From Bosea sp. RAC05 (GTDB taxonomy: Bacteria; Pseudomonadota; Alphaproteobacteria; Rhizobiales; Beijerinckiaceae): DNA of 64,000 bases. The DNA is taken from contig NZ_CP016464.1 in NCBI RefSeq assembly GCF_001713455.1, positions 2,838,001 to 2,902,000 of the forward strand, written 5' to 3'. The position numbers were made by a program, and so were the translations under genes. Under the pieces are notes generated by a model. It had not been told where the DNA came from and made no database searches. It worked only from the letters and a program-made list of their open reading frames with translations. The first letter of the stretch is position 1. Each line of letters opens with the position of its first letter. This document shows positions 37,407 to 46,273 of this stretch, in pieces.

Positions 37407-38386
37407 GCGGCGTCTCACCCCGGCAATGGGCCGGGCTCGCGCTGCTGGCAGCACTGGCCATCGCCCTGCCTTTCGCCTTCGAGCCGCGCGGCTACGGCAT
37501 CCGCATCCTCTGCCTGGCGCTGCTCTTCGCCGCCATGGCGCAGGCCTGGAACATCGTCGCGGGCCTCGCCAACCAGATTTCGCTCGGCCACGCCGCCTTC
37601 TTCGGCATCGGCGCCTACACCTCGACGCTGCTGCTGATCCATTTCGGCATCACGCCCTGGCTCGGCATGGTCGCGGCGGCGGTGCTGGGCGGGCTTGCCG
37701 CGCTCCTGATCAGCCTGCCGACGATGCGGCTGCGCGGGCACTATTTCGCCCTGGCGACGCTCGCCTTCGGCGAGGTGATGCGCGTCGTCGCCAACAGCTG
37801 GGGCGGTCTGACCGGCGGGCCGGTCGGCATCTCCGTGCCCTTCGCCAAGCCGAGCCTCGGCCTGATGCAGTTTGCCGAGACCCGCGCCTCCTACTGGGTG
37901 ATGCTGGGGGCGCTCGTCGTGGTGACCGTGATCTTCGTCGCGATCAAGCGCAGCCGCCTCGGCTATCGCCTGCGGGCGATCAAGGAGAATGCCGACGCGG
38001 CCGAGGTCATCGGCGTCGACACCACCCGCACCAAGATCGTCGCGGCGGTGATCTCCGGTGCGCTGACGGCGGCGCTCGGCACGCTCTACGCCCAGTTCCA
38101 GTTTTTCTTCGATCCCGACACCGTTTTCGGCGTCGCCTCGATCTCGGTGCGGATGGCGATGATCGCCATCGTCGGCGGCATCGGCACGGCGGCGGGCCCG
38201 ATCCTCGGCGCCTTCTTCGTCATCCCGCTCGAGGAGATCGCCAATCAGGTCTTCTCCGCCCAGGCGGCCGGGCTCTCGCAACTGGTCTTCGGTGTGCTGC
38301 TGATCCTCGTGATCCTGGTCGAGCCGCGCGGCTTCATGGCCATCGGCCCGCGGATCAGACGCCTGCTTCGCCGGGAGGAACGCTGA
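37403..38386 (+). CDS. Branched-chain-type ABC permease, LivM-like
   Basis: This 327-residue permease carries the conserved LivM segments AQAWNIVAGLANQISLGHAAFFGIGAYTSTLLL and AIKENADAAEVIGVDTTRTKIVAAVISGALTAALGTLYA, the latter containing the cytoplasmic loop that docks to the ATPases. About nine to ten membrane helices are visible. The start overlaps livH by ATGA and its TGA shares the final A with the next ATG, so the operon is tightly coupled. It ends RRLLRREER, a basic cytoplasmic tail. Confidence 0.94.
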   Translation: MSGVSPRQWAGLALLAALAIALPFAFEPRGYGIRILCLALLFAAMAQAWNIVAGLANQISLGHAAFFGIGAYTSTLLLIHFGITPWLGMVAAAVLGGLAALLISLPTMRLRGHYFALATLAFGEVMRVVANSWGGLTGGPVGISVPFAKPSLGLMQFAETRASYWVMLGALVVVTVIFVAIKRSRLGYRLRAIKENADAAEVIGVDTTRTKIVAAVISGALTAALGTLYAQFQFFFDPDTVFGVASISVRMAMIAIVGGIGTAAGPILGAFFVIPLEEIANQVFSAQAAGLSQLVFGVLLILVILVEPRGFMAIGPRIRRLLRREER

Positions 38387-39108
38387 TGGTCGCCCCTCTG
38401 CTTGAGGTTACCGGCCTCGGCAAGCGCTTCGGCGGGCTGCAGGCCTTGTCGGATGTGTCGCTGTCCGTGGCGCCGGGCGAGATCCTCGGGCTGATCGGCC
38501 CCAACGGCGCCGGCAAGACGACGCTGTTCTCGACGCTGGTCGGCCTGCACCGCCCCGATTCCGGCACGATCCGGCTCGACGGCCGCGACCTCGTCGGCCT
38601 GAAGCCGCACAGGATCGCCGCTGCGGGCATGGTCAAGACCTTCCAGAACGTCGCGCTCTTCCTCGACTCCTCGGTCCTCGACAATGTCCTGACCGGCGGG
38701 CTGATGCGCCACGCGATTCCTCAGGCCCGGGAACTGGCGATGCGCTGCCTCGAGCGCGTCGGCATCGGCGCGATCGCCGGCAAGATCGCGCGCGATCTCT
38801 CCTTTCCGGAGCGGGCCCGGGTCGAGGTGGCGCGCGCGCTCTGCACCGAGCCGCGGGTCCTGCTGCTCGACGAGGCGATGGCGGCGCTCAACCATGCCGA
38901 GATGGACGCCTTCATGGCGCTGCTGCGCCAGCTGCGCGCGGAGGGGCTGACGCTGGTCGTGGTCGAGCACCACATGCGCGCGATCATGGCGCTCTGCGAC
39001 CGGCTGGTCGTGCTGAATTTCGGCCAGAGGATCGCCACCGGCACGCCGGCCGAGATCGCGCGCGATCCGGCCGTGATCGAAGCCTATCTCGGCCGGTCGG
39101 CGGCGTGA
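38386..39108 (+). CDS. Branched-chain-type ABC ATPase, LivG-like
   Basis: This 240-residue ATPase has Walker A IGPNGAGKTT, Q-loop KTFQNVALF and Walker B PRVLLLDEAMAALNHAEM, typical of LivG. The expected signature LSxGxxR is altered to LSFPERARVEVARAL, missing the usual GGQ-like residues; LivG-type proteins commonly have LSYGxQR, so this is a notable divergence. The switch histidine follows in VVVEHHMRAIM. ATG 38386 shares a base with the LivM stop. It forms a heterodimer with LivF. Confidence 0.92.
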   Translation: MVAPLLEVTGLGKRFGGLQALSDVSLSVAPGEILGLIGPNGAGKTTLFSTLVGLHRPDSGTIRLDGRDLVGLKPHRIAAAGMVKTFQNVALFLDSSVLDNVLTGGLMRHAIPQARELAMRCLERVGIGAIAGKIARDLSFPERARVEVARALCTEPRVLLLDEAMAALNHAEMDAFMALLRQLRAEGLTLVVVEHHMRAIMALCDRLVVLNFGQRIATGTPAEIARDPAVIEAYLGRSAA

Positions 39109-39118
39109 GGAGGGTGCG

Positions 39119-39838
<720 letters not shown>

Positions 39839-39874
39839 GGACCACCGAACACCACCATGAAAGGGTCAAGGCCG

Positions 39875-40270
39875 ATGTCGCACAGCGATCAGTTCAACAA
39901 GGGTCTCGAAGTCCGCCGCAAGGTGCTGGGCAGCGACTATGTCGATGGCAGCCTGGCCAAGGCCGACGACTTCATGATGGCCTTCCAGAACATCACCACC
40001 GAATGGTGCTGGGGCTATGCCTGGACGCGGCCCGGCCTCGAGCACAAGACGCGCTCGATGCTCAACCTCGCCATGCTGACGGCGCTCGGCAAGCCCGCCG
40101 AGCTCAAGCTCCACGTCAAGGGCGCGCTCGCCAACGGCGTCACCGTCGACGAGATCAAGGAAATTCTGCTCCACGCCACCGTCTATTGCGGCATCCCGGC
40201 CGGCCTCGACGCCTTCAAGGCGGCCCATGAGGTGCTGAAGGCCGAGGGAGCCGTTCCGGCCGACAAGTGA
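39875..40270 (+). CDS. Carboxymuconolactone decarboxylase-family protein (PcaC-like)
   Basis: This 131-residue protein resembles 4-carboxymuconolactone decarboxylase, an enzyme of the protocatechuate branch of the beta-ketoadipate pathway. Typical segments are FNKGLEVRRKVLGSDYVDGSL, ITTEWCWGYAWTRPGLEHKTRSMLNLAMLTALGKPAELKLHVKGALANGVT and EIKEILLHATVYCGIPAGLDAFKAA. It lacks the CxxC of AhpD-type peroxidase relatives. ATG 39875 is chosen because AAAGGGTCAAGG lies directly upstream; 39857 is the alternative. It follows livF by 36 bp and overlaps the next gene, so transport and catabolism are co-expressed. No other pca genes are visible, so the true substrate may differ. Confidence 0.88.
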   Translation: MSHSDQFNKGLEVRRKVLGSDYVDGSLAKADDFMMAFQNITTEWCWGYAWTRPGLEHKTRSMLNLAMLTALGKPAELKLHVKGALANGVTVDEIKEILLHATVYCGIPAGLDAFKAAHEVLKAEGAVPADK

Positions 40271-41070
40271 GACCGGCGATGGCCGGCTGGGAGGTCTTCG
40301 CCCTGCGCTATGCCGTGCATGAGCGCCGGGCCTTCGAGAACTTCATCCGCGCGCCCGATCCGCACGACGCGCCCATGCCCATGGACTATTTCGTCTGGGT
40401 CGTGCGGCGCGGCGGGCGGGTCGTCGTGGTCGACACCGGCTTCACCCCCGAGGGTGGAGCCAAGCGCGGCCGCACCCTGATCCGCCCCGTCGAGGCGGCG
40501 CTGCGCCAGCTCGGCATCGCGCCCGACACGGTGGAGGACGTGGTCATCACGCATCTCCACTATGACCATGCCGGCAATCTCGATCTCTTCCCGAAGGCCC
40601 GCTTCCACCTTCAGGAGGCGGAGATGGGCTTCGCGACCGGCCGGCACATGTGCCAGGCCTGCATCCGCTACCCCTTCGACGTCGAGGATGTCGTGCGGAT
40701 GGTGCGCGCGGTCTATGCCGAGCGTGTCGTCTTCCATGACGGCGATGCCGAGATCGACGCGGGGCTGACCCTGCACAAGGTCGGCGGCCATAGCGCGGGC
40801 CTGCAGATGGTTCGTGTCGAGACCGCGCGCGGCCCGATCGTGCTCGCCAGCGACGCCGCGCATTTCATGGCCAATATCGAACGGCAGAACCCGTTCCCGA
40901 TCTTCTTCGATCTCGGCGCGCTGGCGCAGGGCTGGCGCGCCGCGCGCCGCCTCGCCGGGGCTGAGGAGCGGATCATCGCCGGTCACGATCCGCTGGTGCG
41001 GGAGCTCTATCCCGCGGTCGAGGGCTCGGAGGGCGAGACGGTCGCCCTGCATCTCCCGCCGCTGCGCTAG
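40267..41070 (+). CDS. Metallo-beta-lactamase-fold lactonase-like hydrolase
   Basis: This 267-residue protein has the dinuclear zinc signature HLHYDHAGN (HxHxDH), a later HSAGLQM and the metal-bridging SDAAHF, and GHDP near the end, as in N-acyl-homoserine lactonase-type MBL proteins. The GTG at 40267 overlaps the previous stop by GTGA; ATG 40279 is an alternative four codons in. In this operon a lactone hydrolase would fit with the carboxymuconolactone decarboxylase-like enzyme, so a catabolic lactone is a more likely substrate than a quorum signal. Its stop directly abuts the convergent alpha/beta hydrolase stop with no gap. Confidence 0.88.
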   Translation: MRPAMAGWEVFALRYAVHERRAFENFIRAPDPHDAPMPMDYFVWVVRRGGRVVVVDTGFTPEGGAKRGRTLIRPVEAALRQLGIAPDTVEDVVITHLHYDHAGNLDLFPKARFHLQEAEMGFATGRHMCQACIRYPFDVEDVVRMVRAVYAERVVFHDGDAEIDAGLTLHKVGGHSAGLQMVRVETARGPIVLASDAAHFMANIERQNPFPIFFDLGALAQGWRAARRLAGAEERIIAGHDPLVRELYPAVEGSEGETVALHLPPLR

Positions 41071-42285
41071 TCAGCGCGGCCCTCCGATATGGGCCAGCGC
41101 CGCCAGCAGATGCGGGCGGAACAGGTCCGCGTGCTCGCACATCGGGAAATGGCCGAGCCCCTCCATGACGCACAGATCGGCGCCGGGGATCAGCGCGGCA
41201 AGCTTCGCGCCGTCCTCCGGCGTCGCCGAGTAGTCATAGGTGCCGCAGAGCAGCGAGACCGGCGTCCGCGCGGCGTCGATGCGTGGCGCCACCTCCGCGC
41301 CGTCGAACTCGTCGGAATAGAAGGCGAGGTCGCCGGCATAGATCTCGGGCGCGCCCTGCGAATAGATCCAGGCGGCCCGGCGGCGGCTGTCGAGCGGGCT
41401 CGTCGGGCTCATCAGCCCGCGGACGAAGGCGGCGTTGTGCAGCCCGGCATGGACGCCGACGTGGTGCTGGTACAGGTTGCGCCGCCCCTTTGAGCGGAAG
41501 GGGGGCTCGATCGCGATGACGCCGGCGACGAGATCGGGCCGCTCGGCGGCCAGCAGCAGAGCGAGCGCCGCGCCCATCGAGCCGCCGGCGACGATTGCCT
41601 TCTCGCCGATGACCTGCTCGATGATCGCCGCGCACCAGCCGAGATAGCGCGCGCCCGAGAGCCGGTAGGGCTCGCCCTGCCAGCCCTCCGGTGGCATCGA
41701 GCGGCCGTGGAAGGGCATGTCGGGCGCGATCAGGCGCCACTCTGCGGCCAGCGCGACATCGGCGAGCTGTCCGTGGAACTGGCGGGAATCGGCGCCGGCC
41801 GTGTGCAGGAACAGCACCGGCCGCCCGCTTCCGGCGCGCTCGACATAAATCTCGGCTGCGCCCTCCGGCAGGACGACCCGGTGATAGCGCCCCTCGATCT
41901 GGCCCATCCGCCGGGTGACGGAGGGCGCCGGAGCGGCGGGCGAGAGCACGACGAGCTCGATCAGCCGCTCGATCACGGCACGGGCCTGCGCGATCACGAG
42001 TGGGTCGCCGGAGAGGGTGAAGGCGGGATTGGCGATCGCCAGCGCCGTGAAGGCCTGGAAGCGCGGCGGCGGGGGCAGGGTCAGGAGCCTCGCCCAGTCC
42101 GCGTCCGCCGCCGACAGCACGATGTCGGGCGCCGCCGTGCCCTCGAAGACCACGACGCCGTCATCGAGCCGCAGCAGGATGTCGTCGCCCGCGCCTTCGA
42201 TCCGCAGCACCGCGGCGAGGCCGGCGCCGAGGCGGCGCAGTTCGGCGTCGTGGGCCGCCGCGGCGATGCGCGCTCGCAGGCCCAT
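41071..42285 (-). CDS. Two-domain alpha/beta hydrolase with SCP2-like N-terminal region
   Basis: This 404-residue protein has an N-terminal segment of about 130 residues (LAAVLRIEGAGDDILLRLDDGVVVFEGTAAPDIVLSAADADWARLL, then a helix AFTALAIANPAFTLSGDPLVIAQA) that resembles a sterol-carrier-protein-2 type fold, and a C-terminal alpha/beta hydrolase with RPVLFLHTAGADSRQF, nucleophile elbow GGSMGAA, an acid in LCGTYDYSATPED and catalytic His in GLGHFPM. ATG 42285 overlaps the stop of the upstream dehydrogenase gene by one base. The pair is probably expressed from an operator at 43249-43268. The SCP2-like region suggests a hydrophobic or CoA-linked substrate; I am confident only of the hydrolase fold. 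Confidence 0.82.
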   Translation of the reverse strand: MGLRARIAAAAHDAELRRLGAGLAAVLRIEGAGDDILLRLDDGVVVFEGTAAPDIVLSAADADWARLLTLPPPPRFQAFTALAIANPAFTLSGDPLVIAQARAVIERLIELVVLSPAAPAPSVTRRMGQIEGRYHRVVLPEGAAEIYVERAGSGRPVLFLHTAGADSRQFHGQLADVALAAEWRLIAPDMPFHGRSMPPEGWQGEPYRLSGARYLGWCAAIIEQVIGEKAIVAGGSMGAALALLLAAERPDLVAGVIAIEPPFRSKGRRNLYQHHVGVHAGLHNAAFVRGLMSPTSPLDSRRRAAWIYSQGAPEIYAGDLAFYSDEFDGAEVAPRIDAARTPVSLLCGTYDYSATPEDGAKLAALIPGADLCVMEGLGHFPMCEHADLFRPHLLAALAHIGGPR

Positions 42286-43190
42286 CAGCTGCGCGAGCCG
42301 GCGGCGAGCGCCTGGAGATGGCGGTGGATCTCGGTGTGGTCGGCCTGCGCGCGGAGCCCGCTTTTGGCCGCCTCCCACAATGCGGCCACAGACTGGATCT
42401 GCGGCAGCGGAAGCTCGAGATGATCGGCGAGATCGGCGGCGATGCGCAGATCCTTCGCCATCAGCGCCAGCGAGAAGCCCGAGTTGAAGGCCTCGGAGAT
42501 GACGAAGGGCTTCATCTTCACCTCGGTCGAGTTGTTTCGACCCGTCGAGGCGTTGAGCACGTCGACGATCGTCTCCGGCGCCAGGCCGAAGCGGCCGCCG
42601 ACGAGGAGAGCTTCGCAGGCCGCGACCAGCCCGGCCGCCGAGACATAGTTGTTCAGCGCCTTCATCGCATGGCCGGAGCCGATCGGCCCCGTCGCAAAGA
42701 TCGACTTGCCCATCGCCGCCAGCACGGGCCGGGCGCGTTCGACCGCCTCGGCCGCTCCGCCGGCCATGATCGCGAGCGAGCCGTCGATGGCGCGCTTCAC
42801 ACCACCCGAGACGGGCGCGTCGATCAGGTGCAGGCCCAGCGGCGCGAGATCCGCCGCGAGGCCAACCGTCTCCGTCGGTGCCGAGGAGCTCATGTCGATG
42901 ACGAGCGCACCCTTGGCCAATGCGCGTGCGGCGCCCGAGGCGAGCAGCACGTCACGCACGATCCGGCCATTCGGCAACATGGTGATCAGGATGCCGGCGC
43001 CTTCGGCGGCCTCTTTCGCATCGGCGAAGGCCGTACCGCCCGCCTCGACCAGCGCCTGCCGGGGCGCCTCGGCCGGGTCCGCGCCGCGCAGGCTGAAACC
43101 CGCACCGATCAGCCGGCGCGCCATCGGCAGGCCCATCTGGCCGAGGCCGATGAAGGCGATGGGGGCAGGTGCGCTGGCGCTGTCAGGCAT
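42285..43190 (-). CDS. 3-hydroxyisobutyrate dehydrogenase-family oxidoreductase
   Basis: This 301-residue NAD(P)-dependent beta-hydroxyacid dehydrogenase has the dinucleotide motif IAFIGLGQMGLPMARRLIGAGF, the substrate-binding DAPVSGGVKRAIDGSLAIMAGG, and the catalytic lysine in GSGHAMKALNNYVSA. ATG 43190 follows GGAGGATCG, a strong ribosome site, which rules out the longer open frame from 43259 that runs through the operator. It shares a base with the alpha/beta hydrolase gene. Family members oxidise 3-hydroxyisobutyrate, tartronate semialdehyde and many others, so the substrate here is open. Confidence 0.92.
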   Translation of the reverse strand: MPDSASAPAPIAFIGLGQMGLPMARRLIGAGFSLRGADPAEAPRQALVEAGGTAFADAKEAAEGAGILITMLPNGRIVRDVLLASGAARALAKGALVIDMSSSAPTETVGLAADLAPLGLHLIDAPVSGGVKRAIDGSLAIMAGGAAEAVERARPVLAAMGKSIFATGPIGSGHAMKALNNYVSAAGLVAACEALLVGGRFGLAPETIVDVLNASTGRNNSTEVKMKPFVISEAFNSGFSLALMAKDLRIAADLADHLELPLPQIQSVAALWEAAKSGLRAQADHTEIHRHLQALAAGSRS

Positions 43191-43248
43191 GGAACGATCC
43201 TCCGGCGTCACGCCAAGGGCGGCGCGGCGTCGGTCGGATTTCTGGGCG

Positions 43249-43268
43249 CTATCAGACAATCTGTCAAT
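43249..43268. promoter_or_regulatory. GntR-type operator, copy 2 (before dehydrogenase-hydrolase unit)
   Basis: CTATCAGACAATCTGTCAAT is identical over 20 bp to the site at 35184-35203. It lies between the gntR stop and the dehydrogenase start, 59 bp upstream of the latter. On the minus strand it contains TTGACA, a possible -35 element for the dehydrogenase gene. Confidence 0.75.
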
Positions 43269-43276
43269 TCGCGGAG

Positions 43277-43960
43277 CTAGCCGCTGCGAGGCTCTCGCTC
43301 TAGCACCGCCAGCGCGACCTTCGCCGCCATTGCGATATGGTGCCGGCAGGCCTGTTCGGCCCGCGCGCCGTCGCGGGCCGCGATGGCCTCGTAGATCGCC
43401 TCGATCTCGGCGACGCTGTCGTCGAGCCGACCCTGCTGGGTCATCGAGGTGAAGCGCAGCAGGGTGATGCGGTTGTGCAGCATCGTCAGCGACTGCTTGA
43501 CGAAGATGTTGCCGGCGCCCTCCATCAGCACGCTGTAGAAACGCGTCTTGGCCGCGACGAGTTGCGCGCGGTCGCTGTTGCGGGCCGCCTGCCGGAACCC
43601 CGCCACGGCCTGCTTCAGCTCGGCGAGGGCCTCCTCGCTGCCCTGTTCGGCGAAAGCGCGCCCGGCGAAGCCTTCCAGCAGCGCCCGGACGTCATAGAGC
43701 TGGCGGGCCTCGTCGAAATTGATTGAGGAGACCTCGGGCCCGCGATGGGGCACCGTGACGACGAGGCCCTCGGCCTCGAGCTGGCGCAGCGCCTCGCGCA
43801 CTGAGGTCCGGCCGACGCCGATCTGCTCGCAGAGTTCGCGCTCGACGAGGCGCTGGCCCGGCCGGAAATGCCCGGAGGCGATGGCCTCCCGGATCCGGTC
43901 CTCCACCAGGAGACGCAGCGTGGCCGCCTGCCGCGGGATGCGAAGATTCATCTCGTTCAT
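43277..43960 (-). CDS. GntR-family regulator, FCD type
   Basis: This 227-residue regulator has a winged helix (TLRLLVEDRIREAIASGHFRPGQRLVERELCEQIGVGRTSVREALRQLEAEGLV) and an all-helical FCD effector domain with LYDVRALLEGFAGRAFAEQ and a C-terminal EIEAIYEAIAARDGARAEQACRHHIAMAA that supplies the metal-binding histidines. The start at 43960 (MNEMNLRIPRQ) is assigned by family length; 43951 is possible. It is flanked by two of three copies of one operator motif, the third being before the liv-type operon. FCD-GntR proteins usually repress catabolic operons and release DNA on binding organic acids. Ligand unknown. Confidence 0.92.
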   Translation of the reverse strand: MNEMNLRIPRQAATLRLLVEDRIREAIASGHFRPGQRLVERELCEQIGVGRTSVREALRQLEAEGLVVTVPHRGPEVSSINFDEARQLYDVRALLEGFAGRAFAEQGSEEALAELKQAVAGFRQAARNSDRAQLVAAKTRFYSVLMEGAGNIFVKQSLTMLHNRITLLRFTSMTQQGRLDDSVAEIEAIYEAIAARDGARAEQACRHHIAMAAKVALAVLEREPRSG

Positions 43961-44004
43961 GGGGAACACATTGCCGGGCGCGGGCACGCCGTCAATCTCC
44001 GCTC

Positions 44005-44033
44005 TTGACCTCAGGAATGTCAGATTGTCTGAT
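44005..44033 (+). promoter_or_regulatory. GntR-type operator, copy 3, overlapping a candidate promoter
   Basis: CAGATTGTCTGAT (44021-44033) is the reverse complement of the 13-bp core of the other two sites. A promoter TTGACC (44005-44010), 17-bp spacer, TCTGAT (44028-44033) reads toward the TctC-like gene, so the operator covers the -10 element. It may also control divergent gntR. Confidence 0.6.
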
Positions 44034-44071
44034 GGCAGGCAATTCAGCAAAAAGTGATCTCGGGAGGATCC

Positions 44072-45040
44072 ATGAAAACGCTTCTGCTCGGCCTGGCGGC
44101 CGCAGCCACGCTGGCGATCGCGCCCGTCGCGGCGCAGGGTTATCCGAACCGACCCGTGACGATGCTCGTGCCCTTCGCGCCGGGCGGCACCACCGACGTG
44201 CTGGCCCGCATTCTCGCCGAGGAGATGGGCAAGGCGCTCGGCCAGAACGTCGTCGTCGAGAATGTCGGCGGGGCCGGCGGCCGGTCCGGGACGGAGCGCG
44301 TCACCCGCGGCGAGCCGGACGGCTACGTGGTCCTGTTCGGCAATATGGGGCCGATGGCGGCCAGCCGGGCGCTGTTCAAGGACCAGCGCTACGATCCCCG
44401 CACCGATCTCGCCCCCATCGGCCTCGTCGCCGACGTGCCGATGGTGATGGCCGTGAGCAAGAAGAGCGGAGTCACGGACCTCCGGGCCTTCGTCACCCGG
44501 GTCAAGGCGCAGGGCGACAAGGTGACGTTCGGCACGGCCGGATTCGGCGCGACCTCCGATCTGGCGCCGCGGCTCCTGCTGAACCTGTCGGGTCTGAAGG
44601 CGACGATCGTGCCCTACAAGGGTGCCGGGCCAGCGATCCAGGACCTGATCGGCGGCTTCGTCGACGGCGTCATCGACCAGACGGCGACGCTCCTGCCGCT
44701 GCATGCCGCAGGCTCCGTGACGGCACTGGCGGTGACCGGCGACAGCCGCCTGCCGCAGGCGCCGGACGTGCCGACCTTCGCGGAGGCCGGGCTGCCCGAG
44801 TTCGGCATGAAGGTCTGGAATGCGCTTGCCGTCCACAAGGACACCAGCCCCGCGATCGTCGAGCGGCTGGTCGCCGCGCTGGACAAGAGCCTCTCCTCGG
44901 ATTTCGTCCGCACGCGCTTCGAGGGCCTCGCCGTGCCGGTTCCGCCGGCCGCCATTCGCGGTCCCAAGCATCTCGGCCAGCTGGTGAAGACCGAGGTCGA
45001 GCGCTGGGAGGCCGTGCTGAAGGACGTCCCGAAGGAGTGA
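44072..45040 (+). CDS. TctC/Bug-family periplasmic binding protein
   Basis: This 322-residue protein has a Sec signal (MKTLLLGLAAAATLAIAPVAAQG) and the Bug fold: YPNRPVTMLVPFAPGGTTDVLARILAEEMGKALGQNVVVENVGGAGGRSG, GTAGFGATSDLAPRLLL, and DVPTFAEAGLPEFGMKVWNALAVHKDTSP. Bug proteins bind small organic acids; some serve TctAB transporters, many are orphans, and some act as sensors. No TctA or TctB gene is near. ATG 44072 follows GGGAGGA. A GntR operator overlaps its candidate promoter, so it probably belongs to the same regulon as the liv-type operon. Confidence 0.92.
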   Translation: MKTLLLGLAAAATLAIAPVAAQGYPNRPVTMLVPFAPGGTTDVLARILAEEMGKALGQNVVVENVGGAGGRSGTERVTRGEPDGYVVLFGNMGPMAASRALFKDQRYDPRTDLAPIGLVADVPMVMAVSKKSGVTDLRAFVTRVKAQGDKVTFGTAGFGATSDLAPRLLLNLSGLKATIVPYKGAGPAIQDLIGGFVDGVIDQTATLLPLHAAGSVTALAVTGDSRLPQAPDVPTFAEAGLPEFGMKVWNALAVHKDTSPAIVERLVAALDKSLSSDFVRTRFEGLAVPVPPAAIRGPKHLGQLVKTEVERWEAVLKDVPKE

Positions 45041-45082
45041 CGCCACGCGCGGTGCGCGCGGCCTGACCGCGGGTCTTCGCGC

Positions 45083-46096
45083 TCAGAACTGCAGCAGGCA
45101 CTCGCGCAGGGTGCGCGGCTGCTCCGCGCCGGCGTCCTGCCGCCGGGCCCGGAGCAGCAGGCCCGCGGCGGCCGCGGCACGGACATCGCGCGGGTTCAGG
45201 CCGAATTCCTGCTTGAAGGCACGGCTGAAGCTGGAAGCGTCCTCGAAGCACAGCGCATCGGCGATGGCGTTGATGCTGGCGCCGTTGGCGGTATCGGAGA
45301 GATCGGCATAACCGCGCAGGAGGCGCCGGTGCCGGATGTAGCGCGCGACGCCGCCATCGTCCTGGAACAGGCGATAGAGCTGCGTGCGCGACATGCCGAC
45401 CTCGCGGCACAGCATCGTGGCATCGAGCCTCGGCTCGCGCAGGTTCTGGTCGATGAACTGCCGGACCTTTTCGCGGCGGGTGACATTGATCTGGCTGGAG
45501 GCGAGGTCGAGACGATCGGACGAGGGGCCTGTGCAGGCCATCACCATGGCCCGGACCGCATTGGTCAGGCGCGGCATGTCCGCGGCCTCGAGCTCGCTGA
45601 AACTGCGCTGGAGAAGGCCGATATAGTCGCCCAGGAGTCGGCCGAGCGGCGTGTCGAGGGCCTGTGCCTGGGCCGCGTCGAGCAGCGGCGCGAGTTCGCG
45701 GAAGCTGTCTCGCGGCAGATAGAGCTGCAGCCGCTCGTCGCTCGAGCGCTGACTGACGAGTTCGCGGCCGAGCGAGGCGACATAGGGCACCGACCCCGGC
45801 ACATCGAGGATGAGGCCGCCGCCGCCCGATCCCACTGTCCGGCGATGGCCGAGCGTGATCACCCAATGGTCGATCGGGTTCGCGCGCAGCAGGGCGGTGT
45901 CGCGCACCGCGGTCAGGGCAGGGGCCTTGACGTGGCTGAGGCCGAACTCGTCCAGCGTCCAGACCACACTGCTGGCGGCGAAGCCGGCCTCGCTCTCGTT
46001 CAGGGCGATGTTGAAGACGCCGTCGAACCAGCCCCGCCACGCATCGAACTGCTCCCGGATCGGCAGGCCGCTGGTCGTGAATCGGACTGGAATCAT
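45083..46096 (-). CDS. AraC-family transcriptional regulator
   Basis: This 337-residue regulator has an N-terminal effector-binding region of the AraC-binding-2 type (IREQFDAWRGWFDGVFNIAL, then a beta-rich stretch) and a C-terminal double helix-turn-helix (LDATMLCREVGMSRTQLYRLFQDDGGVARYIRHRRLLRGYADL and INAIADALCFEDASSFSRAFKQEFGLNPRDVRA). ATG 46096 follows GGGGGGCTTC; upstream ATG 46111 is possible. It is convergent with the TctC-like gene, 42 bp apart. No operon target is obvious; neighbours on the far side are a small secreted protein and an SLC13 transporter. Confidence 0.9.
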   Translation of the reverse strand: MIPVRFTTSGLPIREQFDAWRGWFDGVFNIALNESEAGFAASSVVWTLDEFGLSHVKAPALTAVRDTALLRANPIDHWVITLGHRRTVGSGGGGLILDVPGSVPYVASLGRELVSQRSSDERLQLYLPRDSFRELAPLLDAAQAQALDTPLGRLLGDYIGLLQRSFSELEAADMPRLTNAVRAMVMACTGPSSDRLDLASSQINVTRREKVRQFIDQNLREPRLDATMLCREVGMSRTQLYRLFQDDGGVARYIRHRRLLRGYADLSDTANGASINAIADALCFEDASSFSRAFKQEFGLNPRDVRAAAAAGLLLRARRQDAGAEQPRTLRECLLQF

Positions 46097-46273
46097 GAAG
46101 CCCCCCGGCATAGTCAATGCCGAAGGGTAACATGGCGGGCACGGAAGCAACACGCGCTACGTTGTCCCGCGGACGCAGCATCCGGGAGGTGCGAGAATTC
46201 CGCGACCTCTACGGCAGCGGGCTCCTGCTCCCGGGCGGCTGCCCCCCTGTCACCAGCGCTCTTGGGTGACCGA

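Noticed and set aside
41068-41073. Terminator between the convergent MBL and alpha/beta hydrolase genes
   Set aside because: The two stop codons abut with no gap, and no separate hairpin was evident; termination must lie inside coding sequence.
45041-45082. Bidirectional terminator between tctC-like and araC genes
   Set aside because: GC-rich repeats (GCGCGG) are present but no convincing stem followed by T-residues in either direction could be drawn.
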